Origin: Chlamydomonas sphaeroides
Taxonomy: Eukaryota > Chlorophyta > Chlorophyceae > Chlamydomonadales > Chlamydomonadaceae
Reading direction: 5' to 3'
Length of the DNA: 64,000 nucleotides
NCBI GenBank assembly: GCA_001662425.1
Contig: BDDC01000059.1
Coordinates: 53,463 to 117,462, forward strand
Made by a program: the position numbers and the translations under genes. Every line of letters begins with the position of its first letter. Position 1 is the first letter of the stretch. Shown piece after piece: positions 23,586 to 33,782 of the stretch. Below the pieces are notes generated by a model that saw only the letters and a program-made list of their open reading frames with translations, was not told the origin of the DNA and searched no databases.

Positions 23586-26394
23586 TCACGCCAGCTGCCG
23601 CAGCACCTCGCAGGCGGTGGGCCGCTGGCCGGGGTCCTCCGCGCAGCAGCGCTCCGCCAGCTCCAGCAGCGGCGCGCAGCGCAGCGCCACGTCCCTGGCC
23701 GCCAGCAGCCCCAGCCGGCCCCGCAGCTGCTTCTGCAGCCGCCACTCGGCGTGCTGCAGCAGGTACCGCGCCGAGCGGCCCAGCGCGTAGATGTCGGCCG
23801 GCAGGCCGCTGTAGGGCTGCACGGGCCGCGACTGCTCCGGCGCCCGAAAGTCGGGCGTGCAGATGCCGCGGCGCGGGATGCGAGCCGCCATGCCGCTGCC
23901 GGCGGTGCACAGCGCCAGGGAGGCAGTGTCGATGCCGACCACGCGGCCGGTGCCGTTCTCCCGGACGAAGTTGGGCGGCTTGATGTCTGCGGGGTCCGCG
24001 CGACATAAAACGGCAAGCGTCAGGGCCACGACGGCGGCAGCGGACAAGGGGCTGGTGGTTGCCACACGCCCCGACAGAGCAGTCCCGCAAGGCACCCGGA
24101 GGCTTCCACGCTGACTCAGCAGCAACAGGCACCACGAGGACCCTCCCCAGGGCTCACCGCCGATCACAACGCCCAGGCCGTGTGTCTTGGCCACCACCCG
24201 TGCCATGCCGCAAAACATGTCCCGTATCGAGTCCACCAGCTGCTGCGGCACGCTCTGCACCAGCCCCGCCAGCCGCGCGTCCGCCGCCTCCGCCTCCGCC
24301 ACCGCCGCCATGGCCTCCGCCTCCGCCGCCTCCGCGGCCGCCACCTGCGCCTCCGAGCCGTCGCGGCCGGCGCCGGCCTCGGCCACGGCCGTGGCGCTGG
24401 AGAAGGCGGCGCTGGCGCCCTCAAAGCGGCGCTGCGCGGCCGACAGGTCCTTGCGCGCCGCGCCTAGCTGGTCGGCGGCTGCGAGCAGCTGCTTGTCAAA
24501 GCAGGTGAGCAGGTCGCCCGAGGCCTGGTGCGTGAACACCATGACCAGCTGCGGGGCCGGGCGAGGGAGCACGAACCATACGGGCGAGGGAGCACGAACC
24601 ATACGGGCGGGGAGGGTGTGAGGGCTTGCAAGGGAGGCAACCGCCAGTACTGGCAGCCCGGGGGTGATGTGAGGGCTCGCGCGCAGTAGTGGACGCTCAT
24701 CCGAGCCCAGGCTTTCTCAAGCAAGCACAAGCCGCCCGCCCCACCTGCATGTCTGCCCCGTTGTCCAGCTCCGTACCGATGTACGGCGACGGCCGTACGC
24801 CCACCATGAGCAGCGGCAGGTACTCGCCGCCCGCCAGCAGACCCAGCGACCGGCCGTTGACCACCTCGGCCGCCGCGTCGCTGAAGCGCGCCAGCGGCGC
24901 GCGCTGCCGGCCGCCGACCGCGGCGGGCGTGCACAGCAGCGCCTCGCGGCCGCCATGCGCCAGCTGCGCGTAGCGGGCGTCGCTGCAGAAGTAGACCGTC
25001 TTGTGCACCAGCCATTTGTTGTCGGCAAGGTGCAGCCGCAGGCCCTGGCCGCCGCCGGCGGCGCCGCCGAGCTGCGCCGCCAGCAGCGCGCCCTGCTCCA
25101 CCTCGGCCTCGCGGCCGTCGTGGCCGCCGTCGCCGCCAGCCGCCACGCGCGCCGCCGCGGCATCCGCGTCAAAAGGCGCCGCCTCGGCCTCGGCTTCGGC
25201 CCCAGCTGGGCTGCGCTGGGCGCTGCGGTTCTTGCGCCTCTCCACGACGCTTGCCAGGCCGGGGTCCACCACCACCACCACGCGCGTCGAGCCGGCCACA
25301 AGCTGCCCGTCGTGTGTGTCCTCCTTGAGCACCGCCGCCTCGGGCAGCGCCAGCACTGCCTCGACGGACGTGGCCTCCATGCCCAATACCTTGGCGACGT
25401 GGGTCGAGGTCAGCGCCTCGAGCCGGGCCAGGTAGTCGGCGGCCGACTCGCCGGTGCCGGTGGCGGCGTCGACGGAGGCCGGCTTGGTGCCGGTGGCTGC
25501 GGCAGCCGCGGTGGCGGCGGCCAGCTGCGTGCGTAGTGTGGCGACCTCCTTCTCGAAGGCCGCCATCCGCGCGTTGGCCGCCGCTAGCTGCTGCTTGAGC
25601 TCCGCAGCCGCCTGCGTGTGCGCGGCCGCCAGCTGCTGGCCGCCCTGCAGCAGGGCTGCCAGCTTGTCCAGCAGGGCCGCGCAGCCGTCACGGGAGGCGA
25701 GGCAGCTGTCCAGCAGGCGCAGGGCGGTGCCGTTGCAGGGGGTGGCGGCGCCGGCGTCGTGCGGGGCGGTGGCGAGGCCGGGCAGCAGCGCGGCGCAGAG
25801 CGCCTTCACAGAATGCTGGCCCTCGCCCGAGGCAACGAAGCCAAGGCCGGCGGCCACGACCGAGCTGCGTGTCGACCCAACCGCTCGGTTGGGGGTTGAC
25901 CTGGTTGTTGAGGTAGCCGAGGAGAAGGACCAGTGCCGGCAGCAGGCGATGGAGGCGCAGGTGGGAGTGGTCCTGCAGGAGCCGCAGCCGTCGCGGTTGG
26001 GAGACTCGCAGGAGCTTGGGTTGTCGGAGTGCGGGATGTCCCCGCTGACATCCGGCACGGTAGCTGACTGGGATTTTGCGGGGGAGGTCTCCCGCCGAGT
26101 GGAGCACTTGACCGTCAGGCCGTCAGCGTAGAGCGCGGAGGGGGCTGGAGCGGTGCGGGGAGCCGTGGAAGCCTCGGGCAGGCGCTCGATGCGCACAATG
26201 GCCACGGCGCCGGCCTCGTTGATTGCGGCAAGGGCGGTCGGTTTGACGGTCACGGTTGGGGCGACAGGAGACCTGCAATTAGGCAGATTGAAGTGGCGGG
26301 CTTGAGGTGTTGATCCGGGCAGCGCGACGGGCCGGCTGACGTGTGAGACGGCATGCGGATGTGGATCGGGGCGTTTCTCGTTATTGTGGGGCAC
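23586..26394 (-). CDS. divergent protein-kinase-like protein with coiled-coil insertion (left copy)
   Basis: Three exons join in phase: about 26394 (or an acceptor at 26273/26272) to 24745, 24548-24158, 23986-23586. From the first ATG it would be 813 residues; the N-terminus is uncertain. After a variable start comes a helical segment (CAALLPGLATAPHDAGA, then LKQQLAAANARMAAFEKEV). An N-lobe-like part follows, with a possible catalytic lysine in LVHKTVYF and a conserved block MVGVRPSPYIGTELDNGADM. A hinge-like LVMVFTHQASGDLL is followed by about 90 Ala/Glu-rich coiled-coil residues, then VAKTHGLGVVIG and DIKPPNFVRENG (D-x-K-x-x-N of a catalytic loop), GIDTAS in the DFG position, TPDFRAPEQ (APE), YSGLPADIYALGRS and DPGQRPTACEVLRQL. 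These fit a kinase C-lobe in order. DFG is changed to DTA, so catalysis is doubtful. A close relative lies inverted at 61.6-64 kb. Confidence 0.75.
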
Positions 26395-26409
26395 GGTGGG
26401 GTTCGATAC

Positions 26410-26577
26410 CTAATGCTGGGCCCGCTTGGCCCGCTTGGCCCGCAGGGCCTCCGAGATCTTGGCCTTGGTGGCGTCGGTGCGCTTCGTGCCCCGCTTGGCC
26501 TCCGAGATCTTGGCCTTGGTGTCGTCGGTGTGCTTCTTGCCCCGCATGGCCTCCGAGATCTTGCCCACTCCACGCCC
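26410..26577 (-). pseudogene. NUMOD3-like repeat fragment (homing-endonuclease-associated motif)
   Basis: Read on the minus strand, this stretch encodes tandem copies of a Lys-rich motif: GKISEAMRGKKHTDDTKA, then KISEAKRGTKRTDATKA, then KISEALRAKRAKRAQH and a stop codon at 26412-26410. The KISEA-x-(R/K)G-(K/T)-(K/R)-HT-x-x-(T)KA pattern is that of NUMOD3, a DNA-binding module of GIY-YIG and HNH homing endonucleases that is also found in some algal nuclear proteins. No nuclease domain is visible beside it and there is an in-frame stop just upstream, so it is either the last exon of a small unresolved gene or a relic. It lies just upstream of the kinase-like gene, on the same strand, and no counterpart is seen at the other copy. 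Confidence 0.6.
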
Positions 26578-26608
26578 ACTCCATGTAACTACCGCTTCCT
26601 AACCGACA

Positions 26609-26821
26609 GTGCTGCCAAGGGTCAACCTTCCGACGGGTAACTGTCTTCATACACGCAGGCTTGTGCATTACCTCGGCGTGGCCTCAGTCGCATCGCGTGG
26701 CGTGGCCCGTGGCGCGGCCATGCAACTCGGCATTAGCTTGCTGAGGCTGCGACCAAGCCGTCGCTGCCATCCTTGCTGCGAGTGCTCCATAGCTTGTAAG
26801 CCTGTGGGAAAGCGTTGTTAA
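26609..26821 (+). other. short reading frame conserved in both arms of the inverted duplication (left)
   Basis: A 70-codon open frame whose middle (26714-26784) reads AAMQLGISLLRLRPSRRCHP and then CC. The matching stretch on the minus strand at 61260-61326 differs almost only at third codon positions. The flanks are not conserved. It may be an exon of a gene read divergently from the kinase-like gene, or a relic of one. I do not recognise the protein. Confidence 0.4.
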
Positions 26822-27570
26822 GTCAGCGCGTTGCTCCGATTCGGCATCCTGAACGTCAACAAAAACCGCTCACGTATGGACCGCTGATTGTTAGAATTAT
26901 AATCGCTACGAGCTCCAGTGCCCAAGGGAAGACTAAGCCGTGATAGGTGGCGAGTTAGTCTAGTAAGGGTAACATTCTATCACTCTATCTGATGAGTTCC
27001 GGCTGCACGGGTATCAATGTATGCTCAGACTATATAGAGAACATGTTGAGGCGAGTCATGTCCTCAGTTGACGGCCTGGTCAGCATGTCCGCCGTACGGT
27101 CGCTACTGGTCAAAGTCCCTGGAGCGCGGCGCAGGCCCTCCAGACAGCGCGGACTAAATGCGAAGCTTGATGTCTGTATTGTAACCTGTTTACCTCGAAG
27201 GAGGCGGCACCCGGTTTTCACAGGTGCGCGTGCCGACGCGCATGCGGCCCGCAGTCGACGATAGCTCGCTTGACCCCACGTGTCTGTGTCCCTAACGAGG
27301 TGCGCCTCGTCCAATAACTTGCACGTCATGCCCATTCAAAGGTAGTTGATAACCACAATCCTGCTCGTTTCGGCCTGGTGCGCCCCTGGCTTAGCTTCAC
27401 CCTCTAGGCTTCACCAACACGCTCGGCCAGGCCGCCGGCTCTGCGCGCCGCGCCCCGCCGCCACTCGCTATTCTGCCCCGACTACACCTGCTCCTAGGCC
27501 CTGCTTCTACGCCCCCGAACTGCAAATCCCTTGGCTCTCGGCGCCAACCTGCTTCCTGCCTGGGCGCCTG
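26822..27570. other. non-coding stretch, lower GC
   Basis: Noticeably richer in A and T than its surroundings (for example 26870-27060). It lies beyond the stop codon of the helical protein gene and so includes its 3' UTR. Open frames are short and show no family resemblance. I see nothing further in it. Confidence 0.4.
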
Positions 27571-30500
27571 TCATGCCTGCTCACGCTGTCGCCGCAGCGA
27601 CCTGGGCAAACTCGCAAGCAGCGACGCGGGCAGTGGCGGCCGCGGCGGCAGCGCCGTGCCGGCTTGCGGCGGCGGCGTGAGCTTCGCCGCCAGCGCCACC
27701 GCGCAGCTGACCGCCTCCGCAATCGCCTCCTGCGCAGCGCCCAGCGCGGCTACGTCCGCCCGCAACGCCGGCTCCTCCGCGCCCTCACAGGCTGCCGCCG
27801 CCGCGTCCGCGGCATCCGCGGCTTGGGCTGCCGCTGCCGCCGCCGCTGCCTTCGCAGCGGCGGCCTCGGCCGCCGCGTCAGCGGCGGCCACGGCGCGGTG
27901 TACCGGCCGCGGCGGCGCCGTGGACGTGCCGGCACCCACGTTGACGCCGCCGCCGCCCCCCACCGCCAGCTCCGTCGCTTCGACCTTCGCCGCGTCCGCC
28001 GCCCGCCGCAGCGCCGTCGCCCGCCGCCGCAGCTGCCGCCGCTTGTGTGCCGCCGCCTCGCGCAGCTCCGCCAGCTCCGCCTCCAGGCCCTGCCGTACGA
28101 GCTTCAGCTCGTACGACACGTGCTGCGTGTAAAAGTTGTACGGCCCCAGTACGAACGCCGCGACGCGCGCCCGCTGCTGCACGTGGCGTACGAGCCCCCA
28201 GTCCGGCGGCACCACTCTGCCGTGCTGAAACAGCTCCGCCACCTCCGCCTCCGTCAGCACCCCCGGCGGCGCCGCCGCCACCCCCGCGACCCCTGCCCCC
28301 GCGGCGCCGTCGCCCCGGGGCCCCGCCTCGGCGCCTCCCCGCGCGCGTTTGGCCGCCCGCTCGCCCTGCCCTCCTGCCGGCGGCGCCGCCGCAACGGCGG
28401 CGGCGCCGCGGCCTTGAGCTGCCTTGGCCGGCGGCGGCGGCGGCGGCGCTGCCGTGTGCAAGAGGTGCGGCGGCTGCGAGAAGGCGGTGGAGGGCCACCA
28501 GCGCGCCCGCTCGCTCAGCTCGGGCACCAGCACGGAGCACCACAGCGACAGCGCCGGCGGCAGCCCGCCACCGGCGGCGCCCGCTGACGCCCTGCGCCGG
28601 CGGTGGCGCTTGCGGCGCTGGCCGCCGTCGGACTGGGCGTCGGCTTCGGCGCCGGGGGGCGCCAGGGCGGCTGACAGCACGTCCGCTGGCGGGGCAGGGG
28701 ATGGGGACAGGGCGCGGTCAGCGCGGCGCGACTAGCATAGTCAGGCGGCAACGCACGCCAAGCAGCATGCCGCCGCGCGCTGCCCAGAAGAGCCCCGACC
28801 CCTTACCCCGCCGCGCCCAGCGACTCCCCATGCTGCTCCCCGTTGACGGCCGGCTGGCGCCCCCCGCCGCCTACAGGCACTGTGCGCTGCGCGCGCTGCC
28901 GCCGCCGCTCGCCAAACGCGCCGCCCCCACCTCCGCCGCGACCGCCCCACCTGCGAGCGGCTCCGCCGCCGCCGCCGCCGCCAGCCCCGCCAGAGCGCCG
29001 TCGAGCAGCGCCCAGGCCTCGGCCTCGTACGGCGATTCCAGCAGCCCGGCCGTACACGAGTCCAGGTGCAGCAGGCAGCCGCGGACCAGCGCGGCGGCGC
29101 AGGAGGCGCAATGGCCGCGGCCGCGCGCCAGCGCTGCGGAGGGTGCGCAGGGCGGCGGCAGGTGCGCGGGCGAGGGTTTTCCAGCCCTGCAGCGGCTCCG
29201 TCAAAACCTCCCCGTGCCGTGAAGAGCATGTGCGGCCTTGTGTTTGATGAGCCACGAATCTCACCCGCGAGCGCCGCCGCGCAGGTGGGATCCGCCTCCA
29301 CCGCCGCCATGGCCAGGGAGGTGATTACGTGCGGGTCGTCACCGAAGGCCGCCGCCGCCGCCGCGGGCGTCGCGGGCAGCGCGGCGGCGACAGGGGCAAC
29401 CGCCGCCGCCACCGCCGGTGGCGCCGCAGCCGGCGACTGCAGGGCCGCCGCGGCCACCGTGGCGCCGGTTGCCGCTGCCAGCGCCGCCGCCGCACGGCCC
29501 ACTTGCCGCGAGGTGGGCAGCTCGCTGTCCCCGCCGCCGCCCTCCGCCGCCGCTGTCCCAGCCTCTGTCTTCGCCACCACCACCGCCGCCGCGGCGGCGG
29601 CAGCCGCCTGCGCCGCCACCGACCCCGGCGCTCCAGCCTGCCCCCCTGGCGCCTCCTGCCCGGCGCCCTCCTCGCCCACCACGGGGGCCGCCCCCAGGCG
29701 CAGCCCCAGGTAGGCGGCGCCGGAGCCCTCCGGCAGCCCCGCAGCTTCCTCCACCTGCCTGCCGTACAGGCGCAGCTGCCGTATCAGCTGGCGCACCAGC
29801 ATGAGCAGCGCCAGCGCGTCGCCGTCGCCGGGCGAGGCAAGGGCGGCGGTGTGGGCCGCGGTGAGGGCGTCGGCGAAGCGGCCTGCGGGGGCGCCATTGG
29901 GGCGCGGCGGGTATGTTGTGATGCAGCGCCCGTCGGACACCCAGCAGGGGGGGTGCCGTCGCGCTAGCGTGCTGACTGGCCGGGCAGGCCGCGCCGCGGG
30001 CTGCGGGGGCCGTGGCCATGGCCGGCGAAGCGGGTGCGCCTCCAGCGGGTGCGGCTTGGCGTCACCGGCACCGAGTCCGGCTGGGCTGGCCTGCTGGCAT
30101 GCGCTAGCTGGCGCGCGTGCAATGGGTGCAATGGGGCGTCATCAGGAATCATGGGGTGCTGACGCGTCATCAGCCATGAGCTCAGCGTGCCTCGCGCACG
30201 TGGCGACAGCCCGCCTCATGCGCAGCGCTGCCCGTGCGGGGCACGCCCCACGCGCCAGCCCTCCGTGCCGGCGCCCTCCGTACACCTGCCTGCCGTGCAG
30301 TACGTGTGTACGAGGTAGTACGACACGTGGGTTGTGCTGCCGTACACCTTGCGCACCGCCTCCTGCGGCGCCGCCGCAGCAGCAGCACGGGAGCGTCGCC
30401 GTCAGTTGGTAACCACCGCCGCCAGGCGGGGCGACCCTCGTCGTGGAGCGACCAGGGCTGCCCGCCCCGAGCAACGTGCCACCGCTGCTCCCCAGCGCCC

Positions 30501-33109
30501 GCCTTCTGCGCCCCCGCCTCCTCCCCCGCCGCCCCACGCACCCTCAGCAGCTGCTCGCACTCGCGCCACTGCTCCTGGAAGTCGTGGTCAGCCCACAGCG
30601 GGGACCACACCGACCGCACGTACTCGATGCCATCCGCCGCCGCCGCCGCCGGCATGGCGGCGCCGGCGCCGCGCGCCGCCGGCACCAGCGCCGCCGACGG
30701 GCCGGCGTCCTCGGCTGCCCCGGCGGCGCTGCTCACCTGCTGCAGGTGCGCTGCGTACACGCGGAACCTGTCGGGGCGGGGGTTGGGGGTGGATGGGATG
30801 GATGGGATGGGGCAGGGGATGTGCCCCTGTCCGCTGGCCGCTGCTCGCTGGCCCGCCAGCCCCCGCCGCCCCGACCCCCGCTCCCCACCAAGGGCAGCCC
30901 CTTCCCCCGCCCCGCCAGCGCCGCCACCAGGCCGCCCACCGCACGAGCGCCACCCTCCTCCCCCTCCACACCTCCACACCTCCTCCGCTGCTGGCTCTCC
31001 ACCCGTCCACCACGTTCCCCGCCCCCCGGCCCCCACCGCCTCACCACTGGCAGTGCCGCACCAGCCCCGCCAGCGCGCGGCGCTCCGCCGTCACAAAGGT
31101 GTCCTCCCGGCTCACGCGCTGCAGCAGCGCGCCGTGGGCCTGGTCCAGGCGGCCCTGCGGGGGCGAGGGGCACATGAGAGTGTGGGCAGAGGGGTTGAGG
31201 GGGAGGCACGTTGGGAATCCGACCTGGGGCCGCCGGAAAGGCGCGGGGAGGCGCGCCGCGGGCCTGGTCCAGGCGGCCGTGCGCAGCGAGCAATGCGGTG
31301 GGGGGTGGGGTAGCTACAGCACGCTGGCAGGTGCGCTGAGGGCGCGTGTGTGTGCGTGTGTGTGGGGTACCGTGCAATGCCCAGTCCCTCGCCCCCGCCC
31401 CCCCCTCACACACACACGCTCGCGCTTACTATATGTTACCTACTTCTAAACACACGTGCTGAGCCGCGTGTGGGGTTCTGTCCTACTCGACACTTGGCCC
31501 CCCGCACCACGTCCATTAGCGCCACGTCCACGTGTGTGTGTGGAGTACCGTGCCATGTACAGTTCCCCCCCCCGCCCCTGCCCCTGCCCCGCCCCCGGCC
31601 CCCCTCCGGCCCCGGCCCCCTCCCAGCCCCCCCCGCACCACGTCCATGAGCGCCACCGCCACCTCGAGCGCCAGCCTCTCGCGGGGGATGGCGCCTATGG
31701 TTTGTGGCATGAGGTCCGTGAGCAGGTTGAGCAGCTGGGGGGGAGGCGGGCCGGAGAGGGGAGGGTGTGGGTGCAGAGTTGGGCAATCGGGTAAGGGCAT
31801 GTTTGGTGGAGGGAGGAGGCAGGCGGCGCGGACAGCAGTTGTAGGGCAGGTGTATCCTAAGGGCAGAGCATGCTGTTACACGCGCTCGCTGCTACAGGGG
31901 CAGGGGAGTGAGAGGATGGGGAAACGGGAGGGGAAGGAGGCGGCGAGCAGGGGAGGCGGCCGTCGCGGCTGTTCGTGAGCAGCTGGCAGGGAGGCAGAGG
32001 GGAGGGGCCAACTGAGCATGGGAGGCAGGGGCGGGTGGCAGGGACGGCATGGCAGAGTCGAGGCTGTGCGAGGGCCCCGGGTAGCCAGCCAGCCCCGCCT
32101 GGCCCCCACCCCATGAAGCACATGTTGACCCACACATGTTGACCCACACACGAACACACGCTACTTGATCTTGACAACACACACACACACACGCGGCCCC
32201 CACCTGCTCCTTCCCGCCCGCCCCCGCCGCCTGCAGCAGCTCCACGCTGGCGCCCAGCAGCCGGGCGTAGGCCCGCTTGCGGCGCTCCCAGGTGGAGCGC
32301 TGCGAGCCGGCGGCCTTGAGCGCGCGGCCGGGCTTGTCCAGGTCGTGGTCGCTCTGGGGAAAGGGGAGGGGAGGGGAGGGGAGAGGGGGAAGGGGAGGCA
32401 TGGTACGGTGTTTCGGGGCGTGGTGCTAGGGCGGGGCCGGGTGGGGTGACGGGGTGGCGCGGGGCCGGGCTCCCTGGATGGTGGGGTGAGCCACGTGCGT
32501 TTGAGAGTGGGCGGCCGGCGGAGCAGCAATCGAAGCGGCTGTGTAGCGCGGGCGGCCAAGCGGGGGTTGGCTGTGTGTGGCAGTGCACGCGGGCGAGGCC
32601 GGTGAGTAGGCTCACGATGGTGGCCCACAGCATGCTGGCGATGGCCGCCGCGGTGGCGTAGTCGCGCCGCATCATGCACCAGCAGAGCAGCTCGTGCAGC
32701 GTCTCGATGTGGTGGGTGGGCAGCTGCAAGGGGGCAGCAGGGCGGGGCTCGGGCCAGGAGCAGCAATGTGCGAGGGATTGCGCCGGTGCTGGCGGGTTGC
32801 CACCAACCCCCGGCGAGTTGGGCGAGAGCGCGGGTTGCGGGCGGTCGCCGCGCGGCAGCTCACGGGGCTTAGCGTGACGCTGATGTCGCGGGGCAGCCGC
32901 TGCAGGACAACGAAGTGCTTTCGGACCGGGCGGGGGACGCCCGCCTTGTCGAAGATGGCGTTGTCCGCGGCCGTGCCGCTGGCAGGCGGCACGCTGCCGC
33001 CGGCCGCCGCATCCTTTCCTGTTCCGCCGTCGTTGATAAAACCGTCGTCAACGCCTAACGTCCGGGACTGGGGCTCGGGCCGGCCGCGCTTGGGAGGCTT
33101 TGGTGGCAT
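27571..33109 (-). CDS. Ala-rich helical nuclear protein, possibly Pol I TAF1A-type factor
   Basis: Exons on the minus strand: 33109-32864, 32723-32616, 32353-32204, 31734-31639, 31154-31045, 30767-30542, then an unresolved junction, 29882-29265, 29133-28951, 28685-27571. All named joins keep phase, but 30542 to 29882 does not close without another small exon; a candidate begins at the CAG near 30374 (EAVRKVYGSTTHVSYYL). An in-frame ATG also exists at 33121. The start is basic (MPPKPPKRGRPEPQ), fitting a nuclear signal. Helix-rich segments follow: LHELLCWCMMRRDYATAAAI, LLNLLTDLMPQTIGAIPRER, EYVRSVWSPLWADHDFQEQW, and near the end FVLGPYNFYTQHVSYELKLV before a coiled coil. The helical-repeat style and early block recall TAF1A, the SL1-complex subunit for rRNA transcription, but I cannot prove it. 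About 1,000 residues, with long Ala runs. Confidence 0.55.
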
Positions 33110-33782
33110 TTGGCGCGACAATGCTGCGCGCCGTGCCTAGCGCCAGGCGGCCGCTACATCATGAATGGTGAGCAGTAAGCGCAGAAGTCTAGACGTGCAA
33201 GCGTCCGGCGTCAGCGTCGCAAGCTGGAGAAAAAAAGGTCGACGTGCGGCTGCTCGGAAATACATGTGTATGTTGCTACTGGTGTGTTTGTGCGGTTCTG
33301 TACATCGCGAAGTGTGCCGGCACGCTGGCGTCCCACGGTTCATGCGGGACCCCACAGTTGCGCAACCCTGCACAGCTCTGCCGTCCACTTGTCCGTTGCT
33401 TCACCACATCACAGCAAATAGTATGGGCGTGTGCATATCATGTAGTGCGTAGAGGGGCGGGTGGCAGGAACGGCGACGACGGGGGGTCGTGGGGGTAAAA
33501 CCTGGCGGTAAGGGTATTATGCTGGTGGACGCGCCTAGCTCTAGCGCAATTGCTGAGGCAAACGGGCCCGTGAAATTGGGTGTGTTTCGTTGTGCTGTGT
33601 GGGGCCAAGCCACATGCTTGCAATTTCGCGAAGGCTCCAAGACTGCTCCCCGTTGCGCACGTCACCACTTTCACCGCAGTTGACATAACTTGCTGGTTCA
33701 AACAGGACGCTGCACTGAATTCTCAGGTTGCGCGTTTTGCTTCACGACCCACAAGCACCATCACTGCACATCAGTAGCAGAC
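33110..33782. promoter_or_regulatory. divergent upstream region, helical protein / plastid DnaJ
   Basis: About 670 bases between the two start codons, of lower GC than the genes. It must contain both 5' UTRs and promoters. For a chaperone gene one would look for heat-shock elements (nGAAn repeats), but I do not see a convincing array. No other feature recognised. Confidence 0.35.

Noticed and set aside
26401..26580. The NUMOD3-like array as a 5' exon of the kinase-like gene
   Set aside because: Its frame ends in TAG right at the only GT nearby, and the right-hand copy of the gene has no such sequence.
33165..33780. Short frames between the helical protein and DnaJ genes
   Set aside because: All are under 100 codons, overlap on both strands and lie in the shared upstream region; no conserved motif.
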